A stretch of DNA of 19,217 nucleotides from Pseudomonadota bacterium (GTDB lineage: Bacteria; Pseudomonadota; Gammaproteobacteria; CAMYNG01): the NCBI GenBank assembly GCA_020347585.1, contig CP070733.1:2334174-2353390 (forward strand), read 5' to 3'. The first letter of the stretch is position 1. Each line of letters begins with the position of its first letter. The position numbers and the translations under genes are program-made. Below, in pieces: positions 6,519 to 13,817 of the stretch. A model generated the notes under the pieces. That model ran no database searches, was not told where the DNA came from, and was given only the letters and a program-made list of their open reading frames with translations.

Positions 6519-7286
6519 CAGCGCATAACCGGCGCCGCCTGCCGTGATAAAGCTACGGGCCTCGTCGAGAGTTTCTGCCGAGTGTGTGAGATCGTCGGGT
6601 AGTTCCAGGGTTTCGAGTTGCGCGATCACATCGGCTAGGCGCAGGCGCTGTTCCACCCTCGTCATCATCTCCAGCAGCGCGCTGCTAGCATTGCGGCTGC
6701 GCGTCGTGTTGAATCCGGCCTCGTCGATTAGTTCCAGGTAACCGTCTGCAGAGCGCGCGCCGGCGATGCATACGACGTGGCCGACCACTGTTTGCAGGGC
6801 CGCGGGCATCTCGCGGTTGACGACGATATCAGATATGCCTAGGCGCCCGCCGGGCTTGAGCACTCGGTAGAACTCGCGCAATGCGCGCGGCGCATCGGGA
6901 AAGGTGCAAAGCGCGCACTCACACAGCACCACATCGATGCTTGCGTCCTCACAGGGCAGATGCTCGGCATCACCGGTGCGAAAATCGACACGCGCTTCCA
7001 GGCCCGCCGCGCGCGTGGCGCGTCGCGCGTTTTGCACAATCAAATCGGAATAGTCCACGCCGGTGACCTGCGCGCCGAACTCCTCGGCCAGCAGGCGCGC
7101 CGTGGTACCGCGCCCGCAGGCCACGTCCAGCACTCGCGTGTCGGGGCCCACCAGGACGCTCTCCGCGAGCTGGCGGGTCAGCTGCGCGCCGCCGGGGTGG
7201 TGACTCTCACCCAGCAGCAACGTCGTGATCGGCAGTTCGTAGAGACCGGCACAGCAGCCCTTGAACCCCTGTGGTGTGGTGCTCAC
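6495..7286 (-). CDS. Cysteine-rich class I SAM-dependent methyltransferase
   Basis: A 263-residue Rossmann-fold methyltransferase (Methyltransf_11 type). SAM motif I, VLDVACGRG, is at about 52-60, the acidic GVDYS loop at 76-80, and the LKPGGRLGISDI strand at about 143-154. Features outside the standard fold are an N-terminal Cys11-Cys12 pair followed by YELPITTLLLGESHHPGG, and a Cys122-x-Cys124-x2-Cys127 cluster (LCECALC) in the place where the motif IV acceptor loop lies. Paired cysteines near the acceptor site occur in enzymes that methylate thiophilic metalloids such as ArsM, but this is not a clear ArsM sequence. Translation starts at GTG 7286, overlapping the DUF547 stop by 4 bp, with AAGGA upstream. 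It is the third gene of the radical-SAM operon. The substrate is unknown. Confidence 0.85.
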   Translation of the reverse strand: MSTTPQGFKGCCAGLYELPITTLLLGESHHPGGAQLTRQLAESVLVGPDTRVLDVACGRGTTARLLAEEFGAQVTGVDYSDLIVQNARRATRAAGLEARVDFRTGDAEHLPCEDASIDVVLCECALCTFPDAPRALREFYRVLKPGGRLGISDIVVNREMPAALQTVVGHVVCIAGARSADGYLELIDEAGFNTTRSRNASSALLEMMTRVEQRLRLADVIAQLETLELPDDLTHSAETLDEARSFITAGGAGYALFSARKPR

Positions 7287-8176
7287 GAGGTTTCCTTGCC
7301 GGCCTGGTTGATGTCCCAGTCGTAGTCGAAATAGACCACCGTGTAGTTCGCGGCGCGCTCGAGTTCGCCCTTGAGCTCGTCGGGCGCCACGTCGATTAGG
7401 TAGTCGACGATGCCACGCGAGGAGGGCAGGCCGCGGCTGCGCAGGTCACGAATAAACTCCTTGCGGTACCACTTGAAGATCTCCGAGACCCGCAGCTCCT
7501 GCGCCGTGTGATCGATGGACACGTTGCTCGGCTCGCTGACGAAATCGCGGGCGGATTGCGCCAGAAACGGTTCGAGTTCATCACCAGTGGGCAGTTCGGG
7601 CCGCAGGATGGGACAACTGTCGCTGGCACAGTTGAGCACGAAGTGTGCACGCGGATCGCGCCACTGTTTTTTCACCTTCTTCTTCTGGATGCGCAGCAGG
7701 TTCACCTCCTCACCGCCGGCGATGAAATGCAGGCGATAGAAGAATCCCTGGCCCTTGGCGATCTGCGCCGGGGCGCGCACGTCATTAACGCTGTCGAGTG
7801 GCCAGCGATCCAACACGGCTTTGAGGACAAAGGCATTGTAGACGTACAACCAGTAGGCCTTGGCGTCGTTTTTGTCGGCGAAGCGCTCGGGCGCATTGTC
7901 CGGACTCCAGCGCCCCACCGCGGCAAGATAGGATTCTAGCGCGGCCATGGCATCGGCATCGCCATGCCATGCGTCGTAGTTGACACGCCCGTTCACCACG
8001 AAGCGTTGCAGCAGGTCTTCAAACACCTGGTGCGAGAAGCCTTTGGCGGGAAAGTCCACTGGCGGCGGCGCGTCAATACGCAGCACCGGCCGCTCATCGG
8101 CCCATGCAGGTAACAAGGCGGCGATCAGTAGTGCCAGCAGCAGCACGATCGACCGTATACGAACACAGGTATTCAT
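7283..8176 (-). CDS. Exported DUF547 protein
   Basis: A 297-residue protein with a Sec signal peptide. Charged start residues are followed by IVLLLALLIAALLP, and AWA is followed by DE, placing cleavage after about residue 26. The rest is a DUF547 domain. It has the NYDAWH segment, YWLYVYNAFVLKAV and the family's conserved NCASDSCP motif (LNC...SCP). DUF547 has no established biochemistry. Its conserved Asn-Cys and Ser-Cys-Pro residues resemble a possible papain-like or redox site, but that is conjecture. The ATG at 8176 has AAGGAGG 10 nt upstream, inside the end of the radical-SAM gene. The gap to that gene is 5 bp and the methyltransferase overlaps by 4 bp, so this is the middle gene of an operon. 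The product would act in the periplasm while its neighbours are cytoplasmic. Confidence 0.88.
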   Translation of the reverse strand: MNTCVRIRSIVLLLALLIAALLPAWADERPVLRIDAPPPVDFPAKGFSHQVFEDLLQRFVVNGRVNYDAWHGDADAMAALESYLAAVGRWSPDNAPERFADKNDAKAYWLYVYNAFVLKAVLDRWPLDSVNDVRAPAQIAKGQGFFYRLHFIAGGEEVNLLRIQKKKVKKQWRDPRAHFVLNCASDSCPILRPELPTGDELEPFLAQSARDFVSEPSNVSIDHTAQELRVSEIFKWYRKEFIRDLRSRGLPSSRGIVDYLIDVAPDELKGELERAANYTVVYFDYDWDINQAGKETS

Positions 8177-8181
8177 CGTGC

Positions 8182-9645
8182 CTATGCCTCCTTTATTTCG
8201 GCAGTGCTAGGTTGCAGGAACAGTTCGCGCTCGCGGCGAATGGGCTCCAGTACCCGTTGCTCGAGTTCATCGCGGTAAAACATATTGTAGGTATCAAACG
8301 GAATCACCCGTTTCGCATCGGGGTGCACGATATGTACGCAGGACTTGCGTATTGAACGCAGGTCAAAAGCGTGGGCGTCGATGAACTGTACGATGAGCAC
8401 GCGGAACACCTTGTGGTAGTCGATTTTTTTCGGCCGTGCCTTGCCCGGCAGCAGACCGATCAGTTTGCCCAGCGCGCCGGCTTGTGAGATTGGTGAGTGA
8501 CGCGTTGAAAAAAGATCGAACAGCTTGTCACGCATCTCGGGGTCGTCTTCGTAGGCGATGGTGTTGCGCCCGGTCTCGGTCAGTACCTCGGGATCGACTA
8601 ACCCTGTGAGCGGCACCATACGCCCACCCAGCTTGAGTGCGTAGGCCATGGCCACGCTGTCGGCGTGGCAGGGCACCGGCACAATATCCTCAGGGGCAAA
8701 GATGTCGCATTGCTCGAGGATGCGGCGCCGTACCTCGGTCAGTGTCAGGCGATCGCGGGCGCGGTCGTAGCCCTCGTCGTAGCCGTCCAGGCGACCGGCT
8801 GCCTGCACCGGCTGAAAGGTCACGCCGCGCACGCAGGGTTGTTCCAGGGCGAACTCGATGATCTCGCCGAGCTCGTCGTCGTTGATACCGCGGCGTACTG
8901 TCGAGACCAGCGTGGTGTCCACGCCGGCGGCGTTCAGGCGTTCCAGCGCCTGGGTACGGATGCGCGACAGATCGGCGCCGCGCAGCAGGCGGTGGACATC
9001 ACGGCGGAATGAATCGAACTGCAGGTAGATCTCGATGTCTGGGAAGTCCTCGGCAAGCTTCTCGGCAAAGCCCGGCTCGGTGGCGATGCGCACGCCGTTG
9101 GTGTTGACCATCAGGTGGCCGATTGGCCGTCGCATGGCGGCGTGCAGGATGTCAAAGAACTGCGGGTGCGTGGTCGGTTCGCCGCCGGAGATCTGCACCA
9201 CCGCCGGCTCGCCCTCGTTGGCCACCGCGCGGTCCAGCATGCGTTCGATGTGCTCCAGGCTACGGTGGCTGAGACGCTCGGGGCCGCTCGCCGCGTAGCA
9301 GGTGGGGCAACGCAGGTTGCAGTGGTCGGTCACCTCGATGAGCAGGGTGCAGCCGTGTTGCTCATGGTCCGGGCAGATCCCGCAATCATAGGGGCAGCCC
9401 CAGCGGATCGGGGTGTTGCAACTCAGCACCTGCTCGGGAGGCTTGATGTAGACCTCGCGGGCGCGGCGGTAGAAGTTGATGTCATCGGCGACCAGCACGC
9501 GCTCGAAGCCGTGCTGCGGGCAGCGTTTGTGCATCCACACGCCGCCGTCCTCGAACACGATCTTGGCATCGACGCGCCTCAGGCAGCTGGAACAGACGGA
9601 AACGGCGGTGTCGTAGAAGCGGTACGGCCTGGTTTTGGTTTGCAT
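8182..9645 (-). CDS. Radical-SAM enzyme of the MJ0619/tetraether lipid synthase (Tes)-like group
   Basis: A 487-residue radical-SAM enzyme. The SAM cluster motif CNLRCPTC is at Cys109, Cys113 and Cys116, and the GGEPT motif is near residue 155. Before it come cysteines typical of the MJ0619 group: Cys18-x2-Cys21 and Cys42-Pro-x-His-Gly (rubredoxin-like), then Cys84-x3-Cys88-x2-Cys91 and Cys99 in a GCPYDCGICPDHEQHGC block. The C-terminal part has PVPCHADSVAMAY, resembling the PVPCxHP segment of that group. Archaeal Tes joins two lipid tails through C-C bonds. Related bacterial proteins are mostly uncharacterised, so lipid chemistry here is a hypothesis. No cobalamin domain is seen. The ATG at 9645 has AAGGAG upstream. 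It is the first gene of the operon and is divergent from the rhodanese gene. Confidence 0.85.
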   Translation of the reverse strand: MQTKTRPYRFYDTAVSVCSSCLRRVDAKIVFEDGGVWMHKRCPQHGFERVLVADDINFYRRAREVYIKPPEQVLSCNTPIRWGCPYDCGICPDHEQHGCTLLIEVTDHCNLRCPTCYAASGPERLSHRSLEHIERMLDRAVANEGEPAVVQISGGEPTTHPQFFDILHAAMRRPIGHLMVNTNGVRIATEPGFAEKLAEDFPDIEIYLQFDSFRRDVHRLLRGADLSRIRTQALERLNAAGVDTTLVSTVRRGINDDELGEIIEFALEQPCVRGVTFQPVQAAGRLDGYDEGYDRARDRLTLTEVRRRILEQCDIFAPEDIVPVPCHADSVAMAYALKLGGRMVPLTGLVDPEVLTETGRNTIAYEDDPEMRDKLFDLFSTRHSPISQAGALGKLIGLLPGKARPKKIDYHKVFRVLIVQFIDAHAFDLRSIRKSCVHIVHPDAKRVIPFDTYNMFYRDELEQRVLEPIRRERELFLQPSTAEIKEA

Positions 9646-9744
9646 GGGTTCTCCTTGTCCAGCATTTAGACCCGGGCGGGTAGCGTGAGCTTACACGGGA
9701 AGGCGAGTGGGCCGCAGGAATCCCAAAACCACAGCGTCTGTGGG

Positions 9745-9774
9745 TTGATATATTAGAATTCGCTAATATATTAT
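9745..9774 (+). promoter_or_regulatory. Rhodanese promoter covered by an AT-rich palindrome
   Basis: TTGATA (9745-9750) and TATTAT (9769-9774) are separated by 18 bp. TATATT with 16 bp spacing is an alternative. The palindrome ATATATTAG-N6-CTAATATAT occupies 9748-9771, exactly over the promoter, so a bound repressor would block polymerase. The form resembles AT-rich operators of ArsR-family sulfide or persulfide sensors (BigR type), which fits a rhodanese target. The regulator is not encoded next to it. Confidence 0.65.
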
Positions 9775-9805
9775 CGCTGTACTCAAGAATTACTGGAGGA
9801 AACAC

Positions 9806-10144
9806 ATGTATCACAGCATCAAGGAAATCGAAGCCCCGGAACTGGCGGACTGGCTGGACAAGAAGTCCAGTGCCTTTCGCGTGATCGATGTGCGCGGCCA
9901 CGGTGAGATTGCTGCCGGGACCGTACCCGAGGCCGAAGCCGTACCCATGCACACCATCCCGGCACGCATGACCGAGTTTGAGCGCGATGAAACGCTCGTA
10001 TTCGTTTGCCGCAGCGGCGCGCGTTCGGCCCAGGTCTGCGCCTTTCTCCAGCAGCAGGGTTACGACAACGTCTACAACCTTCGCGGTGGCATGATGGGAT
10101 GGGCCGGCAGCGGTCTTCCCGCCACCCTGCCGCAAGCTGTCTGA
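9806..10144 (+). CDS. Single-domain rhodanese sulfurtransferase
   Basis: A 112-residue cytoplasmic protein with one rhodanese domain, similar in size to GlpE. The active loop CRSGARS has its catalytic cysteine at residue 68, which would carry the sulfane sulfur as a persulfide. Other landmarks are VIDVRGHGE near 27 and NLRGGMMGWA near the C-terminus. Such proteins move sulfur from thiosulfate or persulfides to thiols or protein acceptors. GGAGGA precedes the ATG at 9806 by 7 nt. The gene is a single-gene unit: its promoter lies under an AT-rich palindrome and an intrinsic terminator follows. It is divergent from the radical-SAM operon, and whether the two are regulated together is unknown. 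Confidence 0.93.
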   Translation: MYHSIKEIEAPELADWLDKKSSAFRVIDVRGHGEIAAGTVPEAEAVPMHTIPARMTEFERDETLVFVCRSGARSAQVCAFLQQQGYDNVYNLRGGMMGWAGSGLPATLPQAV

Positions 10145-10166
10145 CCCGCGCTTCGCGCGACGCACC

Positions 10167-10203
10167 AAGGGCCGGTCCGCCAACAAGGCGGCCCGGCCTT
10201 TTT
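10167..10203 (+). terminator. Intrinsic terminator of the rhodanese gene
   Basis: A GC-rich stem of GGCCGGTCCGCC with GGCGGCCCGGCC (12 bp, one mismatch) encloses the loop AACAA, with A/T pairs at the base and a run of five T following. It starts 23 bp after the rhodanese stop. Confidence 0.9.
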
Positions 10204-10328
10204 CGTTTCGGCTCACAAACCGGCTAACCCACGTCTTGCCCTAACGTCTCGCGTAGCGGTGTTCACTGTCGCCCGCATGCACTAAAGTGATGTTAGCCTC
10301 CCGGCCCCAGAGCAAAAGGGGGTTCCCT

Positions 10329-11435
10329 GTGCGACCCATCACGCTGTTTTTGTGCGGCGATGTCATGACCGGCAGGGGGATCGACCAGATCCTGCCCCGC
10401 CCGAGCAATACGGTGCTCTACGAATCGTTCGTCAAAAGCGCGCGGGATTATCTCGAACTGGCCGAGCGCAGACACGGCCGCATTCCCGCGCCCGTGAACT
10501 TCGACTACATCTGGGGCGACGCCCTAAAAGTGCTCGCGCAGCAGCGCCCCGACGCGCGCATCATCAATCTCGAAACGGCGGTTACCGCCAGTGATGACTA
10601 TTGGCGCGGCAAGGGCATCAATTACCGCATGCACCCGGACAACGTCGGCTGCCTAACAGCTGCCGGCATCGATTGTTGCGTGCTGGCCAACAATCACGTC
10701 CTCGACTGGGGTTACGCGGGTCTCGATGAGACGCTACGTGTCTTGCAGGCGGCGGGTATGCAAACGGCGGGTGCTGGACCCAATCTCGAAACTGCCGCTG
10801 TACCCGCAGTGATCCCGTTGACGCAGGACGCCAGGGTTATCGTCTTCGCCTTTGGCGCCGAATCGAGCGGTGTGCCCGCAAGCTGGGCGGCAACTGAAAC
10901 CCGTGCTGGTGTTAACCTGCTGCGCGATGCCGAACGCACCGTACGCTATGTGCGCGAGACTTGCGCAAAAATCAGGCGCGCCGGCGACATGGTGTTGGTT
11001 TCGATCCACTGGGGCGCCAACTGGGGATATGAAGTTTCGCAATCGCAGCAGGAGCTTGCGCACCAGCTCATCGATGAGGCGCAGGTTGATCTGGTGCACG
11101 GTCACTCCTCGCATCACGTCAAGGCGATGGAGGTCTACAAGGGCAGGCTGGTGTTGTACGGCTGTGGCGATTTTATCAACGACTATGAAGGTATCGGCGG
11201 CTATGATGAATTTCGCAGTGATCTGGCATTGATGTATTTTCCGGCACTGGAGCGCAGCTCGGGCGAATTGGTTTCACTCAGAATGGTGCCGATGCAGACC
11301 CGAAATTTCAGGTCCGGGCGAGCTACGCCGGCAGATGCAGCCTGGTTACATCAAGTCATAGACAGGCAGGTGAGGCGTTTTGGCGCCGGTGTCGACCTGC
11401 AGGACGACCACACCATGACATTGAACTGGCAATGA
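10329..11435 (+). CDS. CapA-like metallophosphoesterase family protein
   Basis: A 368-residue protein of the CapA (PGA_cap) group, a calcineurin-like phosphoesterase fold. LFLCGDVMTGRG at the N-terminus holds the first metal-binding Asp, followed by NLETAVT, VLANNHVLDWG and, in the C-terminal half, SIHWGANWGYEVS, GHSSHHVKAMEVY and LYGCGDFIND. CapA was named for poly-gamma-glutamate capsule export, but no capB or capC homologue is present, so that role is not implied. There is no signal peptide, so it appears cytoplasmic. The start is GTG at 10329, with AAAGGGGG 6 nt upstream. An in-frame ATG at 10290 lacks a ribosome site. Its stop overlaps an ATG at 11432 that leads into the next gene, so the two are probably co-transcribed. 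Confidence 0.82.
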   Translation: MRPITLFLCGDVMTGRGIDQILPRPSNTVLYESFVKSARDYLELAERRHGRIPAPVNFDYIWGDALKVLAQQRPDARIINLETAVTASDDYWRGKGINYRMHPDNVGCLTAAGIDCCVLANNHVLDWGYAGLDETLRVLQAAGMQTAGAGPNLETAAVPAVIPLTQDARVIVFAFGAESSGVPASWAATETRAGVNLLRDAERTVRYVRETCAKIRRAGDMVLVSIHWGANWGYEVSQSQQELAHQLIDEAQVDLVHGHSSHHVKAMEVYKGRLVLYGCGDFINDYEGIGGYDEFRSDLALMYFPALERSSGELVSLRMVPMQTRNFRSGRATPADAAWLHQVIDRQVRRFGAGVDLQDDHTMTLNWQ

Positions 11436-11455
11436 TGTTTAGGGGGAGGATACAC

Positions 11456-12406
11456 ATGCAGCGCACTGCGTTAGTTCTGGGGGTATTGCTCACGGTGTTG
11501 GCCGCGCCGTGCTGGTCAGCGGCCGGGGTTGACGACTACCCAATGACCGCACAGGCTATCGCGCCTGGCGTCTACGCGGTGCTTACCCCGGCGCGCGATT
11601 TCCCCAATGCCCAAAACAAGGGTTGGAACTCCAACAGTGCCTTTGTCGTCACCGATGGCGGCGTGCTGTTGTTCGACACTGGTACCTCGCAGACCATCGG
11701 TGAAGCACTCAAGCGCGCCATCGCTAAGGTGACCGATCAGCCGGTGCGTTGGATCGTTAACTCCCATGGCCACGGCGATCACTGGCTGGGCAACGCGGCT
11801 TTCTATCGCGAGGGCGTGACCATCTATGCCTCACCCAGGGTCAAGCAGCGCGTCGAAACCGAAGGGCAGGAGTGGATCAGCCGCTTCGAGCGCATGACCG
11901 ATGGCGCCACCGGACACTCCGACGTCATCGTACCTAACTTCGAAATCGACGAGCGCACTGAGGCGGTCATCGGCGGCCTGCGGGTGGTGTTCATTCCCTC
12001 TGGTAACAGTCATTCGCCGGGCGACATATTGGTGTGGCTGCCGCAGCGCAAGGTGTTGCTGGCTGGCGACGTGGTCTATTCCGATCGCATGCCCTCGACA
12101 TTCGACTCCGACGTGCGCCAGTGGATCCGTTTTCTCGGGGATCTCGAGGCAATTAAGCCGGTGGTGGTAGTTCCGGGCCACGGTGCTGTCACTGATGCTG
12201 CCGCACTGCGTCGCCAGAGAGAATTTCTGTCAACGCTGTGGGCGGTGGTAAAGCAGGGGTACGAGGACGGTAAGACGGACTTTGAGATTGTGCCGCTGGC
12301 GCGCGAGGCGTTGAGGCAATACAAGGCTGGCTATCCCGGCTTCGATGACAAGCTGGGTCGCGACGTCTCGCACGTTTACCTGCAGGTCGAGGCGGCGCTG
12401 TTTTAA
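11456..12406 (+). CDS. Exported MBL-fold metallo-hydrolase
   Basis: A 316-residue protein with a signal peptide (MQRTALVLGVLLTVLAAPCWSA, cleaved near residue 22) and a metallo-beta-lactamase fold. The zinc motif HGHGDH is at 104-109. It is followed by the His of GNSHSPGD, the Asp of LLAGDVVYSD and the His of VVPGHGAV, so the binuclear zinc site appears complete. The layout resembles periplasmic MBL proteins such as SoxH and the quinoprotein-associated hydrolases, but no sox or PQQ genes are nearby and the substrate is unknown. ATG 11456 is chosen because AGGGGGAGGA lies 5 nt upstream and the signal peptide then begins correctly. An in-frame ATG at 11432 overlaps the CapA stop. It converges on the transglycosylase gene, with 10 bp between the stops. 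Confidence 0.87.
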   Translation: MQRTALVLGVLLTVLAAPCWSAAGVDDYPMTAQAIAPGVYAVLTPARDFPNAQNKGWNSNSAFVVTDGGVLLFDTGTSQTIGEALKRAIAKVTDQPVRWIVNSHGHGDHWLGNAAFYREGVTIYASPRVKQRVETEGQEWISRFERMTDGATGHSDVIVPNFEIDERTEAVIGGLRVVFIPSGNSHSPGDILVWLPQRKVLLAGDVVYSDRMPSTFDSDVRQWIRFLGDLEAIKPVVVVPGHGAVTDAAALRRQREFLSTLWAVVKQGYEDGKTDFEIVPLAREALRQYKAGYPGFDDKLGRDVSHVYLQVEAALF

Positions 12407-12416
12407 CAGTGCGTTA

Positions 12417-12989
12417 TTAGGGCCAGTTACGGTAGAAGTTGCGGTACTCGAGCACCTTTTTCACGTAATCACGGGTCTCGTCATAGGGAGGAATCCCCTC
12501 GTAACGATCCACCGCGCTTTCACCGGCGTTGTAGGCAGCGAGCACGAAGCTGAGTTTGCCCGGGTAACGCGCCATCAGGTCCTTGAGGTAGCGCACCCCC
12601 GCGTCCACGTTTTGCCGGGGGTTGTAGCGGTCGTTCACGCCGTAGGCCTGGGCGGTGAGGGGCATGAGCTGCATCAGGCCAGCGGCGCCTACGTGCGACG
12701 TTGCCTTGGGATTGAAATAGGATTCCGCGTGGATCACCGCCATCACCAGCGCGCTATCCACCCGGTGGCGCGTGGCGGTTTCGTGGATCAATGAGTCGAA
12801 ACGCAGCGCATTGACGATGGGTGGCCCCCAATACTGCTGCAGGGTCGCGCTGGCCTTGGCGCCTGAGCTACGCCTGGCGTGTGAAGACATGTCCGCTGCG
12901 GCCACGGTCGTGACTGCGCAGATCCATAGCACCGCAATTCCGACCAGGCGGGCGGTTACGGCGAGTCGATGACCTTCCTGGTGGTTCAA
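12417..12989 (-). CDS. Exported lytic transglycosylase (SLT domain)
   Basis: A 190-residue enzyme that cleaves peptidoglycan glycan strands non-hydrolytically, forming 1,6-anhydro-muramyl ends. The SLT (goose-lysozyme-like) domain covers the C-terminal two thirds. The catalytic Glu is residue 89 in VIHAESYFNP, followed by GLMQLMP at 104-110 and AAYNAGESAV from 151. A hydrophobic signal or anchor segment, ARLVGIAVLWICAVTTVAAA, lies at 13-32. Translation is placed at TTG 12989, because AGGAG lies 7 nt upstream. The longer reading from TTG 13013 has no ribosome site. The protein is short and has no extra domains, resembling the MltE/EmtA or Slt35-like minimal types. No partner gene is adjacent. 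Confidence 0.88.
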   Translation of the reverse strand: MNHQEGHRLAVTARLVGIAVLWICAVTTVAAADMSSHARRSSGAKASATLQQYWGPPIVNALRFDSLIHETATRHRVDSALVMAVIHAESYFNPKATSHVGAAGLMQLMPLTAQAYGVNDRYNPRQNVDAGVRYLKDLMARYPGKLSFVLAAYNAGESAVDRYEGIPPYDETRDYVKKVLEYRNFYRNWP

Positions 12990-13275
12990 ACGCTGTTCTC
13001 CTGTGTGACGCAAGCTCGTGAGGCAGTAATAATATCGGAACTACGTCACAATTTTTTAGGCCGTACCGAGGTCCCGCAGCCGTTCGGCTGCGCAATTTAC
13101 CCATGACTAATGTGGTAGATTTGGGATGAGCGGCGTCCTGCCGCGACTCGCCCGTGGTCCTCGCACGCAATTCGGCCGTCAGCCCCACGCGCTGGCGGAT
13201 TGCGGGTGTTGCGCGGCGCAATTCTCGCATAACGTGGCGGCGATGCGCACCGGACCAGGGAGGAGCCTGAATCGT

Positions 13276-13776
13276 ATGAAATCACAACGACACAGCAGGT
13301 GCGGTTGGTGGCTGTCGGTGCTGGCCGCAGGTGCGGTGTGCGCTGGCGACGGTATCGGTGGCGACTTTGGTTTTCGCCTGGGCGACAAATATGAGCCGGC
13401 CAACGCGCTGCGCCGCGACGTGGGAGAGGACGGCAACGTCAGCTATCTTGCCAAGCAACTTATCAAGCATGGCTTTTTCGACGAGGTCTACGTCGAAGTT
13501 ACGCCACTCACCAATAGGATCTACCGCATCAGCGCGCGGGGTGCCGCGCTGAATCCGGAGGTATGCGCTGCCCAGCAGCAGCGCATGCGCAAGAACCTCG
13601 AAGCGGCCCATGCGGATGCTGGTTACTATGCGCTGGACGATGGCGACATGTTCTACAACAAGTCACGTCTGGCCACCCTAGGCTGCACTGGGGATGAGCG
13701 CAGCGTGACCCTGACGCTGGAGTACCTGGACGAGCACCTTGAGGCAATCGCGGAGCGCGAGGCTCGCACCGAGTGA
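13276..13776 (+). CDS. Hypothetical exported protein
   Basis: A 166-residue protein I do not recognise. Basic residues at the start, then CGWWLSVLAAGAVCAG, form a Sec-type signal peptide with cleavage likely near residue 23. The cysteine at 22 does not sit in a proper lipobox, because Val precedes it. The mature part begins GIGGDFGFRLGDKYEPANAL and contains VYVEVTPLTNRIYRISARG. It has two further cysteines, in PEVCAAQQ and LGCTGDE, which could form a disulfide, and an acidic C-terminal helix. Similar short periplasmic proteins of unknown role occur in gammaproteobacteria. The ATG at 13276 has GGGAGGAG about 10 nt upstream. The 286-bp stretch before it (12990-13275) holds no gene that I can support. 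Confidence 0.65.
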   Translation: MKSQRHSRCGWWLSVLAAGAVCAGDGIGGDFGFRLGDKYEPANALRRDVGEDGNVSYLAKQLIKHGFFDEVYVEVTPLTNRIYRISARGAALNPEVCAAQQQRMRKNLEAAHADAGYYALDDGDMFYNKSRLATLGCTGDERSVTLTLEYLDEHLEAIAEREARTE

Positions 13777-13817
13777 GGGTTGCCGACCACCGGCACTGAG
13801 GCTCCCACGGCCGTTCC

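Noticed and set aside
10287..10328. Upstream GTG/ATG at 10287 and 10290 as the CapA-family start
   Set aside because: No ribosome site is visible, and the family core starts right after GTG 10329, which has AAAGGGGG at a good distance.
10287..11435. A poly-gamma-glutamate capsule locus
   Set aside because: Only a CapA-like protein is present, with no CapB, CapC or CapE homologue, and it lacks an export signal.
11432..11455. ATG at 11432 overlapping the CapA stop as start of the MBL gene
   Set aside because: The strong AGGGGGAGGA lies after it and just before ATG 11456, where a proper signal peptide begins.
13075..13092. GC hairpin GCAGCC-GTTC-GGCTGC before the hypothetical exported gene
   Set aside because: No T-run follows on either strand and no gene ends there in a suitable direction, so a terminator is not supported.
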